Shown here: positions 36,213-45,181 of the stretch, piece after piece
Layout: each line of letters starts with the position of its first letter
Position numbering within the stretch: the stretch's first letter is position 1
Origin: Sediminispirochaeta sp964394395
GTDB lineage: Bacteria > Spirochaetota > Spirochaetia > DSM-16054 > Sediminispirochaetaceae
DNA length: 64,000 bases
Direction: 5' to 3'
NCBI GenBank assembly: GCA_964394395.1
Contig: CAYMWV010000001.1
Location: forward strand, 11,585-75,584
Notes under the pieces: generated by a model
Told to the model about the DNA's origin: nothing
The model's database searches: none
The model's input: only the letters and a program-made list of their open reading frames with translations
Position numbers and translations under genes: made by a program

Positions 36213-36712
36213 GCGACGATCCGGCTTAACCTTTTTCGCTCCTTTTCGATGAGTTGACCCTGCTCTTTCTTCTTACCGAGGAGCAGTAAAAGGGGAACCC
36301 GCATGGAGTAGGGAACTGAAAGGATATCCTTAACCTCCGCCTCATCATAGGTGCCAATCATTGATGATCCCAAACCTTCCGACTCTGCCTGGAGGAGCAT
36401 AAAAGAGGCTGCCATTGCAATATCCATCGGATAGGAGTACTGTCCGTTGGGCATCCGGTAATCCACATTGGTGGTACAAAGGGCAATGATAACGGGAGCC
36501 TGTCCCACATGATCCTGCTGATAAGAAGCGCTGAAAAGACGTTCCCGAACCTGCGGGGATTGTGCAACGATAAAGCGCCAGGGCTGACGATTCTTTGCCG
36601 ATGGGGAAAGCCGTCCCGCTTCCAGTATCCGCTCCAGAACAGCTGAATCAACTGGATCATCAGAAAAAGCAGTGCAGTTTCTACTTTCAACTATTTCCCG
36701 TAAAACCCTCAT
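36197..36712 (-). CDS. Nitroreductase-family flavoprotein
   Basis: An FMN-dependent oxidoreductase fold. ESRNCTAFSDDPVDSAVLERILEAGRLSPSAKNRQPWRF contains the FMN-binding Arg/Ser pair; the middle MDIAMAASFMLLQAESEGLGSSMIG block and the LLLLGKKKEQ segment are typical. The start is ATG 36712 with GAGAGG, giving 171 residues. Substrate unknown. It converges on ddl with a 16-bp overlap. Confidence 0.87.
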   Translation of the reverse strand: MRVLREIVESRNCTAFSDDPVDSAVLERILEAGRLSPSAKNRQPWRFIVAQSPQVRERLFSASYQQDHVGQAPVIIALCTTNVDYRMPNGQYSYPMDIAMAASFMLLQAESEGLGSSMIGTYDEAEVKDILSVPYSMRVPLLLLLGKKKEQGQLIEKERKRLSRIVAYDHW

Positions 36713-36774
36713 ACCTCTCTTCCTCACCGGCTCCTATCCGAAATGGAATTCTCCCGGGAAAAGCTGCTAACTGC

Positions 36775-36803
36775 TTGACCTGCCAACAACTTCGCCGTAT
36801 GGT
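36775..36803 (+). promoter_or_regulatory. Promoter directly before the large membrane-protein gene
   Basis: TTGACC (36775-36780), 17-nt spacer, TATGGT (36798-36803), then TAGAAAAA and the ATG at 36812. No ribosome-binding site between. Confidence 0.5.
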
Positions 36804-36811
36804 TAGAAAAA

Positions 36812-38956
36812 ATGAAGAACATGAACAGAGCCGGAATCCTGCTTTCCATTATAATCTCTTTTGTGGTGCCTGTTTCCTTTGCAGACAGCTCATCCTATCA
36901 CAGTTCTGGAAAAATTTACAGCGAAGATGTTTCAAGCTTTATTAATTTTCTTGAGGAGAGAGAACTTTACCACACCTTCCTACCGGGAGAGCTGATAGAA
37001 GTGCCTTTCATCGGGGAAGAGCCTCAGGGAGGAAGCATATTCCTCCTTTTTCCAGCTGAATATTGGCACAGTTCCCTGCCCTTTATTGAAGCTGCCGATC
37101 AGCTACGAAAAGAAGGCAGACTCTACAACTCCCTAAACATAGTGATCCTTCCCGGGGAGTTTCCTGAAACAAATCGATCTGACACTCTCTCCTTTCCCGA
37201 TTCCAGAGGGGGACCCGGACCGGATAATCGGGGATTTACCCCCTTGGGTTCATCGGAGTTTCTGAGAACGTTCTCCCCGGATCAGGGGCTTGCATTTATT
37301 TACATGAATACTCCTGATAGAACAAGCAGATACCGCATAGTTGCTGCTTCTTCGGGCACAGCTTCTCCCTCCTGGCTGCTGAAGAGGCTTCTTCGCTCCT
37401 TCAGCAGGGCTGATATGGATCATCACTATCTCCATTTGGAGACCACCATCTCACGACTCGATTTGCGAGACTATCCATCTCCTCTGGACCCCTTCACGGA
37501 AAATGGATATCCAGCCATCGAGGTAAGGGGAGAAGGAGAGGGGAGCACCACAAACCAGGAGGCGAGGCAGTTTCTCACTGCCCTTACCGCTCTTCCCTCC
37601 CTCCCAAAGGTGCAGGATAGATACTATCAGATAATTCCTTTTTCCGAAGATGTGCTGATTATTGAGGAAACCTTTTACATCCTTTTGCTTATTATCCTCT
37701 TCTCTATGACCATGGCATACCCCATTTTTGCAGGCAGCCGTTTAAAGAAATATCTCCGCACTCTCTGGCGCCATGCGTGGAGCCTGCCACTTCTTGCCCT
37801 CCTCATGTTCCTCTTCCTTTTCGCAGCCACCATGTTGCTAAACTATCTTGGTCAAATAAAGGGAGTGGAACGGCTCTGGGAATACTACCCCCTAACGATG
37901 CTGCTTTTTAAGATCGCCGTTGGAGCATTTCTCTTTATTCTGAGCCAACGGCTTTTTCTGATGCTCCCATTTAGCAGGAGAGGAAGTTTCTACTCCGCCT
38001 CGGCCCTCTTTTTTCTGATTACAGGTATCACTGTCATCTCCATAATTGATCTTGATCTCACTTTCTATCTTCTCCTTCCTTTTATTTCCGTTATTCTTTT
38101 TACCATCATCCGAAGCAGAATTGGTAAAGCCATCTTGTTTATCCTTGCGGGACTACCCTTTCTTCTGGCTCTTTACACCTTTTTCTCTCTCCCGGCCTAT
38201 CAGGTAATTAGAAGCATCCTCTTATCTCCCTTTACGGGGAATATTATCATCGCCCTGCATCTGCTTCCCTTTCTTCTGATGCTTATCAGACTCCAATACC
38301 TGTTTCACCATCCCAATTTCAAGGTCACCCTGATAGTGACCCTGGGAATGGAGTTTTTCCTTCTTGGAATAGCAGTCTTTACAGGGATTTCGCTTCTGAA
38401 TGCCCAGCCTTTTGAGAAGAGGGACCAACCCTTGCTTATTTTGCAGGAGGAATCTGAATCTTCGATGACTAAAAAGGTAATCTTTTACAGCACCGCTGTA
38501 CTGGGTGAGCTTCCCTTCCAAGATGGCAAGATAGATAGCAACTCCTTTCTCCTAGATCTTCCAAAGGGAGCACCTCCATTGAGGAGTGAGCTTAACTCCC
38601 ACACCTTTCTTTCCCGGAAGGAGTACACCCTTCAGATAGAGGTCGATGCGCCCCTCTCACTCTTGTCATTAAAAATCCTTTCGAATGAACCGTTTACCGT
38701 TCTTGATGCTTCCGAAGAGTGGAGCTATGGAGCCGATAGCCGGATTGCCACTCTTGTCATCGGAAACTCCCCTCCAACCCCCTACAGCTTACGTTTTACC
38801 CTGCCGGCAACGGTAGAGGGGAGCCTTGAAATCGAAGCCCGGTTCTCCCATCCCCCTGATCCGGTTGATCTCGGAAAAGCTGCATCCCGCTTTCAGATCA
38901 CCAGAAAGGCTGTGTACCGAGCATCGCTGGAGCTAGGCCCTCCGGAACCGGAGTAA
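36812..38956 (+). CDS. Large membrane protein with periplasmic N-terminal domain, unknown function
   Basis: A signal peptide (about 1-24, cleavage near FADSSS) is followed by a periplasmic domain of about 265 residues, roughly eight or nine membrane helices (about residues 285-535) and a C-terminal periplasmic beta-rich domain of about 150 residues. The first domain has a GGSIFLLFPAEYW strand and LYNSLNIVILPGEFPE reminiscent of degenerate M28 peptidase folds seen with C-terminal membrane helices (ERMP1/GPAA1-like layout); no zinc ligands are evident. The family call is weak. It starts with an apparently leaderless promoter. Confidence 0.65.
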   Translation: MKNMNRAGILLSIIISFVVPVSFADSSSYHSSGKIYSEDVSSFINFLEERELYHTFLPGELIEVPFIGEEPQGGSIFLLFPAEYWHSSLPFIEAADQLRKEGRLYNSLNIVILPGEFPETNRSDTLSFPDSRGGPGPDNRGFTPLGSSEFLRTFSPDQGLAFIYMNTPDRTSRYRIVAASSGTASPSWLLKRLLRSFSRADMDHHYLHLETTISRLDLRDYPSPLDPFTENGYPAIEVRGEGEGSTTNQEARQFLTALTALPSLPKVQDRYYQIIPFSEDVLIIEETFYILLLIILFSMTMAYPIFAGSRLKKYLRTLWRHAWSLPLLALLMFLFLFAATMLLNYLGQIKGVERLWEYYPLTMLLFKIAVGAFLFILSQRLFLMLPFSRRGSFYSASALFFLITGITVISIIDLDLTFYLLLPFISVILFTIIRSRIGKAILFILAGLPFLLALYTFFSLPAYQVIRSILLSPFTGNIIIALHLLPFLLMLIRLQYLFHHPNFKVTLIVTLGMEFFLLGIAVFTGISLLNAQPFEKRDQPLLILQEESESSMTKKVIFYSTAVLGELPFQDGKIDSNSFLLDLPKGAPPLRSELNSHTFLSRKEYTLQIEVDAPLSLLSLKILSNEPFTVLDASEEWSYGADSRIATLVIGNSPPTPYSLRFTLPATVEGSLEIEARFSHPPDPVDLGKAASRFQITRKAVYRASLELGPPEPE

Positions 38957-38967
38957 GTCAAGGTAGC

Positions 38968-40194
38968 ATGAGTAGATCCAGAAAGGAGCGGGAAGAGCTC
39001 CATTTTCATGTGGACATGGACGCATTCTATGCTTCGGTAGAACAGGCTGATAATCCGGAACTGAAAGGAAAGCCGGTTATTATCGGGGCCTCCCCGGGAA
39101 AGAGGGGGGTGGTTTCGGCCTGTTCCTATGAAGCGAGAAGATATGGGGTCCATTCGGCAATGCCCATATCAGAGGCCTACCGCAGATGTCCTGCCGGACA
39201 TTACCTGCCGGTCCGGATGAAACGGTATCAGGAGCTCAGTTCCCGGATTATGGCTCTTTTTACCCGGTTCACCCCAGAAATTCGACAAATCTCGGTAGAT
39301 GAGGCGTTCCTCAATATGACAGGAACGGAAAGACTCTTTGGCTCCCCTGAGACGAGTGGGGCAGCCATTAAGGCACTGGTCCGGGAAAGCACCGATTTGA
39401 CCATCTCTATCGGAATTGCCCCGAACCGGTTTTTGGCCAAACTTGCCTCCGAGGTGGACAAGCCCGATGGTCTTTACCGAATCAAACCTGGTGATGAGAT
39501 TCAGTTTATCGATACCCTGGAACTGAAAGATCTCTGGGGGCTGGGGAAAAAAAGCGTCGAACGGCTTAGGGAGTTGAATATCCGGGATGTAAAAACACTC
39601 CGCTCCTACCGGGAGGAGACCCTTAAACGGCTTCTGGGTGAACACTCCGGAAGCTATCTTTTCCAGGTTGTGCGGGGTATAGATCCGGGGCTGTTTCGGG
39701 AGGAGACAAAAAGCAAATCGGTAAGTAATGAGACAACCTTCTCAAAAGATACCCGGGACTATGAAGTGGTTCGAAAAACCCTTCTCGAGCTCTCAGATCA
39801 GGTACTCTTTCGGGTGCTCTCTTCGGGGGAACAGGGGAATACGGTTTTTCTAAAAATTCGCTTCTCCGATTTCAGCACAACAACGGTGCAGAAAACAGTA
39901 CCCACATCTCCCGGATCTACCGAAGAGCTCTATTTTATCGCTCTTTCGCTGCTGGAACAGCGATGGAAGGGAGCAGAGGAGCTGCGTCTTATTGGAGTGG
40001 GAATATCGGGTCTGAAAAAGGGCCAATCAAAGCAGGGAGAGCTGTTTCAGGATCAATGGGACCGTAAGCGATTGGTCGAAGAGGCGGTGCTGAAGCTCCG
40101 GACCCGGGGAAATACCATTACCAAGGCGAGTCTTCTACCCTCGGAGAAGGAACAATCCGGAAAAGCTCGATCCGATGATCAAGAAAATCGGTAA
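38968..40194 (+). CDS. dinB: DNA polymerase IV (Y-family)
   Basis: A translesion polymerase. LHFHVDMDAFYASVEQADNPELKGKPVIIG holds the first catalytic Asp; SYEARRYGVHSAMPISEAYRRCP and FTPEIRQISVDEAFLNMTG carry the second pair. The helix-hairpin-helix and little-finger domains follow to 408 residues. The C-terminal tail runs into an Arg/Glu-rich end with no clear beta-clamp motif. Its 3' end overlaps the convergent YVTN gene by 77 bp. Confidence 0.95.
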   Translation: MSRSRKEREELHFHVDMDAFYASVEQADNPELKGKPVIIGASPGKRGVVSACSYEARRYGVHSAMPISEAYRRCPAGHYLPVRMKRYQELSSRIMALFTRFTPEIRQISVDEAFLNMTGTERLFGSPETSGAAIKALVRESTDLTISIGIAPNRFLAKLASEVDKPDGLYRIKPGDEIQFIDTLELKDLWGLGKKSVERLRELNIRDVKTLRSYREETLKRLLGEHSGSYLFQVVRGIDPGLFREETKSKSVSNETTFSKDTRDYEVVRKTLLELSDQVLFRVLSSGEQGNTVFLKIRFSDFSTTTVQKTVPTSPGSTEELYFIALSLLEQRWKGAEELRLIGVGISGLKKGQSKQGELFQDQWDRKRLVEEAVLKLRTRGNTITKASLLPSEKEQSGKARSDDQENR

Positions 40195-41443
40195 ATGCCA
40201 GCAAACCCTGGTCCGGCGAAAAGTCCAGTCCCGTGGGTTGATCTCCTCCCCATACTCTTTCAATAAGCTCTCCGGTTTTTGCATCAACCAGGGAGATGGT
40301 CCCAAACTCCTCCCCTTCCTGGAGATAACCGTTGACGCCGTTTCTTCCCCGGGAGGAGACATAGAGATGGATGCCCCGAGAATCGATATCCAGGGTATTC
40401 ACATTTGACCCGACCCGGCGCTCCCAAAGGAGCGTTTCACTATCCGGGTCCAGGGCGAGAACTGTTCCCTGAAGCATATCGGTGCCGTAGAGCCTGCGAC
40501 CGTCCGGAGAGAGTACCAGGTGGCGCATCGCCCCCGGTCCGCTCTTCCAGGTATGACTCTCACCCCCCTCCAGATTGATCACCTCAATATTGCCGTTACT
40601 GTAGTTAGCCACAAAGAGCTTTTCCCCATTTCTGGAGAGAACAAGCCCCCTCGGTATTCCGGGAACGGGGAAGCGGCGCTTCACCTCTCCTGAGGCAGTA
40701 TCAATTTCTGCAACGCTCCTGCCGGTCCAGTGGGAAACATAGACCACTGCTTCATCCGGCCGTGATAAGAGTACCTTTGGCCAGGCTCCCCCAGCCGGGA
40801 TGGTTCGAAGAAAGCTGAAACTATCAAGGGAGAAGATATGGATGCTGTCGGTGGTCATCTGGGAAACCCAGAGCTCTCTGCGGCTTTTCAACTCCAAGAG
40901 TTCCACAAAGCCAAGCTTTTTTGCCAGCTCGTGTGGGGGTGACGAATCAGCCAGCCGTTCCAAAGTCAGGGTATCAAACACTTCGATCCCCTCGCCATTT
41001 AGCAGGGCGGTAACAAATTTCCTTCCTCCATCGATAAAGAGAACACTTTTGGGCTGGCTTCCCGTCTCTACCAGCCCCTCCAGCTGAAAAGATGATTCTA
41101 AGCGCTGCAGCTGTACATCAAGAGAAGCTCCCGGGCCAGCTGTTTTTGGAAAAGGTTCAGAGAGGGATGGGTGGGAAAGAACCCGATCCCGATATCCCGG
41201 GGCAGAAAGAGTCAAAAGCAGCGAGGAGAGCTCCCCCTCCTCGACCGAGCCCTCTATCCGGTAGAAGCGGTAGCCCCGCTCTTCTCTCTGGGGCTGCAGC
41301 AGCAGGTTGCCTAAAAAGAGCTGGCTATTTACAGGAGCAACCTTCAGGGAAAAAGAGAAATCTTCAGCCCCCCCCTTGAAGGAACTTAATAAAAGGAGAA
41401 GAAGAAGGAGCGACCAATATCTGTCAGTGAACCGACTCGCCAT
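40118..41443 (-). CDS. Exported YVTN/beta-propeller repeat protein
   Basis: From ATG 41443 a signal peptide (RFTDRYWSLLLLLLLLSS) precedes a beta-propeller with repeats of the YncE type: DEAVVYVSHWTGRSVAEIDTASG, EKLFVANYSNGNIEVINLEGG, RRLYGTDMLQGTVLALDPDS, IHLYVSSRGRNGVNGY. It is periplasmic or surface. The last 77 bases overlap dinB on the other strand. It faces the NlpC/P60 gene across a 43-bp promoter region. Confidence 0.82.
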   Translation of the reverse strand: MASRFTDRYWSLLLLLLLLSSFKGGAEDFSFSLKVAPVNSQLFLGNLLLQPQREERGYRFYRIEGSVEEGELSSLLLTLSAPGYRDRVLSHPSLSEPFPKTAGPGASLDVQLQRLESSFQLEGLVETGSQPKSVLFIDGGRKFVTALLNGEGIEVFDTLTLERLADSSPPHELAKKLGFVELLELKSRRELWVSQMTTDSIHIFSLDSFSFLRTIPAGGAWPKVLLSRPDEAVVYVSHWTGRSVAEIDTASGEVKRRFPVPGIPRGLVLSRNGEKLFVANYSNGNIEVINLEGGESHTWKSGPGAMRHLVLSPDGRRLYGTDMLQGTVLALDPDSETLLWERRVGSNVNTLDIDSRGIHLYVSSRGRNGVNGYLQEGEEFGTISLVDAKTGELIERVWGGDQPTGLDFSPDQGLLAFTDFLDHRIELFRIVPSPRVEDSPW

Positions 41444-41450
41444 GAAAACA

Positions 41451-41480
41451 ATTGTATCATAAAAGCGCTTATGATATACA
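41451..41480. promoter_or_regulatory. Overlapping divergent promoters and palindrome between YVTN and NlpC/P60 genes
   Basis: Plus strand: TTGTAT (41452-41457), 17-nt spacer, TATACA (41475-41480), ATG 6 nt later (41487). Minus strand: TGTATA (41480-41475), 18-nt spacer, TACAAT (41456-41451), ATG 7 nt later (41443). TATCATAA (41455-41462) and TTATGATA (41469-41476) form an inverted repeat across the spacer, which could be an operator. Neither gene has a ribosome-binding site. Confidence 0.55.
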
Positions 41481-41486
41481 GAAGAG

Positions 41487-42005
41487 ATGAAGCATCTCCG
41501 CCATATCGTTACAGTGGCAATTATACTCCTCTTTGGAATCCTCATGGTGTTTCTTGATTTTTTTGTACCGATACCGATTACCCTGAGTGCTCCGGAACAG
41601 GTCAGGCAAGAGGTGCTGAGAGTTGGTCGGACTCTGGTTGGCTCCCCCTACACTTCGGGTGGAAAGGGGCCCGATAGCTTCGATTGCTCAGGACTCCTGG
41701 TACACATCTTTCAGGAAGCTGGGAAAGCCCACGATTACCTACTCCCCTTCGAAGATGCAACAAGTTGGGAGCTGGCCCTGGAGCACAGCCGGGCGATCCG
41801 GGTGCCTGAGCCGGGGGATATACTATTTTTCAACGATGAAAAGGGGGTAGTTATTCACGCTGCCCTTCTTTTGGAGATTAATGAGGGAAGCTACACTGTG
41901 CTGGAGGCCAATAGTCATGAGGGGATAGTAACAGAGAGGCTCGTTCGATCGGACCGGTCGGATATTCACAGCATCGCACGAATGAAGGTGATAAGCATAT
42001 GGTAA
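41487..42005 (+). CDS. NlpC/P60 family peptidase
   Basis: A 172-residue membrane-anchored hydrolase: one N-terminal helix, then a single NlpC/P60 domain. Catalytic Cys lies in SFDCSGLLVHIF and His in VVIHAALLLE; a third polar residue follows near EANSHEG. Such enzymes cut gamma-D-glutamyl linkages of peptidoglycan stem peptides. No extra wall-binding domain. trmL follows after 31 nt. Confidence 0.88.
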   Translation: MKHLRHIVTVAIILLFGILMVFLDFFVPIPITLSAPEQVRQEVLRVGRTLVGSPYTSGGKGPDSFDCSGLLVHIFQEAGKAHDYLLPFEDATSWELALEHSRAIRVPEPGDILFFNDEKGVVIHAALLLEINEGSYTVLEANSHEGIVTERLVRSDRSDIHSIARMKVISIW

Positions 42006-42036
42006 AACGGGACAGCTTTCTCATCGGGGGAGAACA

Positions 42037-42501
42037 TTGGCATTGCACATTGTACTGGTAGAACCGGAAATTCCGCAGAACACAGGCAATATTGCCCGAA
42101 CCTGTGCTGCAACCGGGGCCTCTCTCCACCTGGTGCATCCCCTAGGATTTTCTACCGATGACCGATATCTGAAGCGGGCGGGACTGGATTACTGGCACAT
42201 GCTCCAAACCTTTCACCACAATTCGTTAGAACAATTCCTTTCCGATTACAAAGACAAAGAGCTCTATTTTTCTTCAAAAAAGGCAGAGACCTTTTACCAT
42301 GAAATAGCCTATCCCCAGGAATGCTTTCTCCTCTTCGGCAAAGAGACGGAAGGACTGCCGGAGGAGCTGCTGGCCCAAAACAGGGAGAGAAGCATTAGAA
42401 TCCCCATGAGAGAAGGAGCCCGTTCTCTGAATCTATCAAATTGTGCGGCAATCCTTACCTTCGAAGTGCTCCGGCAGCATAATTTCCCGGAACTTGTTTA
42501 G
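42037..42501 (+). CDS. trmL: tRNA (cytidine/uridine 34-2'-O)-methyltransferase (SPOUT, TrmL-like)
   Basis: A 154-residue SPOUT methyltransferase acting on tRNA wobble base 34. It starts HIVLVEPEIPQNTGNIARTCAATGA and ends in the knot motif FGKETEGLPEELL, IRIPMREGARSLNLSNCAAILTFEVLRQ. The start is TTG 42037 with GGGGGAG upstream. The GC-rich repeat begins at its stop. Confidence 0.92.
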   Translation: MALHIVLVEPEIPQNTGNIARTCAATGASLHLVHPLGFSTDDRYLKRAGLDYWHMLQTFHHNSLEQFLSDYKDKELYFSSKKAETFYHEIAYPQECFLLFGKETEGLPEELLAQNRERSIRIPMREGARSLNLSNCAAILTFEVLRQHNFPELV

Positions 42502-42552
42502 CCCCCCGGCGCATGCCCCCCGGCGCAAGCCTCCTGGAAGGGGGCTTACGCC
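42501..42552. repeat. GC-rich direct repeats and imperfect hairpin after trmL
   Basis: GCCCCCCGGCGCA is repeated at 42501-42513 and 42515-42527 (14-bp period). GGCGCAAGCC (42522-42531) can pair with GGCTTACGCC (42543-42552) with one mismatch. No T tract follows, so it is not a typical terminator. Confidence 0.6.
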
Positions 42553-42616
42553 AGCTTCTGGCCCCCCCGGTGGTCGACTGTTGAAAGATAAGAGATCCAA
42601 AGCAAGCATCAGGTTC

Positions 42617-42645
42617 TTTTCATAAAATAAGCGTCGTGCTAATCT
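42617..42645 (+). promoter_or_regulatory. Promoter directly before proC
   Basis: TTTTCA (42617-42622), 17-nt spacer, TAATCT (42640-42645), then 6 nt to the ATG at 42652 with no ribosome-binding site. Confidence 0.45.
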
Positions 42646-42651
42646 GCTTGC

Positions 42652-43461
42652 ATGAAACATATTGGAATTATCGGCACCGGAGTGATGGGCGGTGCAATTG
42701 CAGAGGGTATTAGAAATCGTTTTGCTGATACGGAGATAGTGCTTTCGGACCAGCTAAGTGATAAAGCGGCAAAGCTTGCTGACCGGATTGGCGGGAGGTT
42801 TTCAGAGAGGGCAAGCGAATTGGTTTCACAGATGAAGGATGTAGAAGCACCGATAATCCTGGCAGTGAAGCCTCAGCAGCTGGCTGACTTATCCAGCGAA
42901 ATAGGAAGCTTGTGTGAAAAGAGCAGACTCATTTCCATTGCTGCTGGAACCAGCTTTGCTTCCCTCAGAGAGCTTTTCCCTGGAGCCGATCTGATCCGAT
43001 TCATGCCCAACATTGCCGCAAAGATTGGTAAGAGTGTGGTAGCGATAGCCACAGAGAGAGAAACTTCCCGGGATTTTGTTGATGCGGCGATGGAGATTGC
43101 CGGAACTATCGGTCTGCCGGTCCCCCTGGATGAGAAACGCTTCTCTGCCTTCACCGGCCTTTCAGGATCCGGGATAGCCTATGTTCTATCCTTTATCCAC
43201 GCCCTCTCTCTGGGAGGAACCGAAATGGGCATCCCCTATAGTAAATCCCTGGATATAGCTCTTCAAACCATTACTGGCGCTACCGAGCTTTTGAAAAACC
43301 AGAGGGGGAATCCGGCAGAGATGATCACCCAGGTTACAAGCGCCGGGGGAACCACGATTCGGGGTGTTGCAGCCTTAGAAGAGGGAGCCTTTACCGCTAC
43401 CGTTATGTCTGCAGTCAGGGAAGCGGCACGCAAAGCAGAAGATATGGAGAAAAGGAAGTAA
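42652..43461 (+). CDS. proC: Pyrroline-5-carboxylate reductase
   Basis: Last step of proline biosynthesis (NAD(P)H-dependent). The Rossmann start is IGIIGTGVMGGAIAEGI; AVKPQQLADL, AAGTSFASLRELFPGADLIRFMPNIAA, FTGLSGSGIAYVLSFIHAL and the signature QVTSAGGTTIRGVAALEEGAF follow. Length 269, standard. The start lacks a Shine-Dalgarno sequence. Followed by serS after 6 nt. Confidence 0.95.
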   Translation: MKHIGIIGTGVMGGAIAEGIRNRFADTEIVLSDQLSDKAAKLADRIGGRFSERASELVSQMKDVEAPIILAVKPQQLADLSSEIGSLCEKSRLISIAAGTSFASLRELFPGADLIRFMPNIAAKIGKSVVAIATERETSRDFVDAAMEIAGTIGLPVPLDEKRFSAFTGLSGSGIAYVLSFIHALSLGGTEMGIPYSKSLDIALQTITGATELLKNQRGNPAEMITQVTSAGGTTIRGVAALEEGAFTATVMSAVREAARKAEDMEKRK

Positions 43462-43467
43462 ACGAAG

Positions 43468-44751
43468 ATGTTGGATATGAAATTTGTGAAAGAACACCTC
43501 GATGAGGTTCAACAGAACATCAAAAACCGGTTCATGAAGGTTGATGCAAAACGGGCGGTGGAGCTCTACGACCAGAGAGTGGAATTGATCCATCAGGTTG
43601 AAGAGCTGCGACAGCAACGGAATGAAAATGCCAAATCGATGAAGGGAAAGCTGAGTGGGGAGGAACGGAACAGGCTGATTGAGGAGGGAAAAAGCCTCAA
43701 AACCCGGATCGCCGATCTGGAAGAGCAACTATCCCAAGCGGAAAGCGCCCTGGCAGAATTATCCAAATCCATCCCTAATATGAGCCATCCCGATGCACCT
43801 GTTGGGAAGGAAGAGAAGGATAATCTGGAGATAAAACGCAGCGGCATTGTACCCCAATTCGATTTCCCCCCGAAGGACCACGTCGAGCTGGGCAGCGCGC
43901 TGGATATCATCGACTTTGATACTGCCACCCGGGTCTCCGGCCCCAAGTTCTACTATCTGAGAAACGAAGGGGTTTTCCTGGAACTGGGGCTGGTCCGGTT
44001 CGCCCTGGATAAACTCATCTCCCACGGTTTTACCCCCACCATCACCCCCGATATAGCCCGGGAAGAGGTGGTCGAGGGGATCGGCTTTAATCCCCGGGGT
44101 GAGGAGAGTAATATCTATAATCTGGAAGGGACTGGAACCTGCCTGGTTGGTACCGCCGAGATAACCCTTGGGGGCTACCATAGTGGGGAGCTTATTGATG
44201 CAGAAAAGCTGCCCGTGAAGCTTGCCGGCCTTTCCCACTGTTTCCGCCGGGAGGCTGGTGCAGCCGGACAATTCTCCCGGGGACTTTACCGGGTGCATCA
44301 ATTTACCAAGCTTGAGATGTTTGTCTATTGCCTCCCGGAGGAGAGCGAGCTGATACATCAGCAGATGCTGGCCATCGAAGAGGAGATATTTGGAGAGCTG
44401 GAGATTCCCTACCGGGTTGTTGACACCTGTACGGGAGATCTGGGCGCTCCAGCCTGGAGAAAGTTTGACCTGGAGGCGTGGATGCCCGGGAGAGGAGAGT
44501 CAGGAGAGTGGGGAGAGGTAACCAGTACCAGTAACTGCACTGACTATCAGAGCAGAAGACTGGGAGTCCGCTACCGAAGCGAAAAGGGCAACAAACATGT
44601 CCATATGCTTAACGGCACCGCCGTAGCGGTCAGCAGGGCCATAGTGGCGATTCTGGAGAACTTTCAGCAACAGGACGGATCGGTCAGAATCCCCGAAGCA
44701 CTGATCCCCTACACCGGTTTTGCCTACATCAGAGCCAAGGACCAGCGCTGA
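43468..44751 (+). CDS. serS: Seryl-tRNA synthetase
   Basis: Class II synthetase of 427 residues. An N-terminal tRNA-binding coiled coil (about 1-105) leads to motif 2 (LSHCFRREAGAAGQFSRGLYRVHQFTK) and motif 3 (LNGTAVAVSRAIVAILEN). It ends PYTGFAYIRAKDQR. ATG preceded by a weak GAAG. A terminator follows 28 nt downstream. Confidence 0.97.
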   Translation: MLDMKFVKEHLDEVQQNIKNRFMKVDAKRAVELYDQRVELIHQVEELRQQRNENAKSMKGKLSGEERNRLIEEGKSLKTRIADLEEQLSQAESALAELSKSIPNMSHPDAPVGKEEKDNLEIKRSGIVPQFDFPPKDHVELGSALDIIDFDTATRVSGPKFYYLRNEGVFLELGLVRFALDKLISHGFTPTITPDIAREEVVEGIGFNPRGEESNIYNLEGTGTCLVGTAEITLGGYHSGELIDAEKLPVKLAGLSHCFRREAGAAGQFSRGLYRVHQFTKLEMFVYCLPEESELIHQQMLAIEEEIFGELEIPYRVVDTCTGDLGAPAWRKFDLEAWMPGRGESGEWGEVTSTSNCTDYQSRRLGVRYRSEKGNKHVHMLNGTAVAVSRAIVAILENFQQQDGSVRIPEALIPYTGFAYIRAKDQR

Positions 44752-44779
44752 GGGTTAACAGGAGAAGAAAACAGGAAAC

Positions 44780-44808
44780 GGCTTTTCCGGACGGAAAAGC
44801 CCTCTTTC
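44780..44808 (+). terminator. Rho-independent terminator after serS
   Basis: GGCTTTTCCG, loop GA, CGGAAAAGCC, followed by CTCTTTC. A perfect 10-bp stem but a short T tract. Confidence 0.75.
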
Positions 44809-44850
44809 AGATCCTCTTTGAGACCCTCTTTCAGAAAAAATCGCTGGATC

Positions 44851-45063
44851 CTATCTGCACTGTTTCTCGATGTTGTTCAGATAGTGCTTTCTGTAACCTT
44901 TAAGGGTATATCTCCCATCTTGAAGTACATCATCCCGGGTTTTCTCCTCAATCCCCTTTTCGCACGCTTTACACAGCGACTTATTGGTCACATAAAAGAA
45001 ATTGACCCCCGACATTGCATTGGGAATTGCCTTTTTACAGGAATCACAAACAATGGAAATCAT
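44851..45063 (-). CDS. Small zinc-ribbon protein
   Basis: The product has 70 residues. A Cys pair CDSCKKA is followed by CKACEKG, giving a four-Cys zinc knuckle, then a basic helical tail. The ATG has AAAGGAG 9 nt upstream. It is the only gene on this strand here and is convergent with serS and divergent from pncB. No known function. Confidence 0.72.
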   Translation of the reverse strand: MISIVCDSCKKAIPNAMSGVNFFYVTNKSLCKACEKGIEEKTRDDVLQDGRYTLKGYRKHYLNNIEKQCR

Positions 45064-45145
45064 AGCAACACTCCTTTGGCTAATATTCTTTCATAGTATC
45101 TGTACTCTCTCCCATTGTCGAGTAGAAAGTCATACCGATTTAGAG

Positions 45146-45151
45146 TATAAT
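45146..45151 (+). promoter_or_regulatory. Likely -10 element of pncB
   Basis: A perfect TATAAT hexamer (45146-45151) lies 30 nt before the pncB ATG. No convincing -35 is seen at 16-18 nt. Confidence 0.4.
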
Positions 45152-45181
45152 GGGTCACATTTTTTTTCAAGGACCCTAGGT

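Noticed and set aside
42501..42552. GC-rich direct repeats after trmL as a CRISPR array
   Set aside because: Only two 13-bp copies with a 1-bp gap, without spacers or cas genes nearby.
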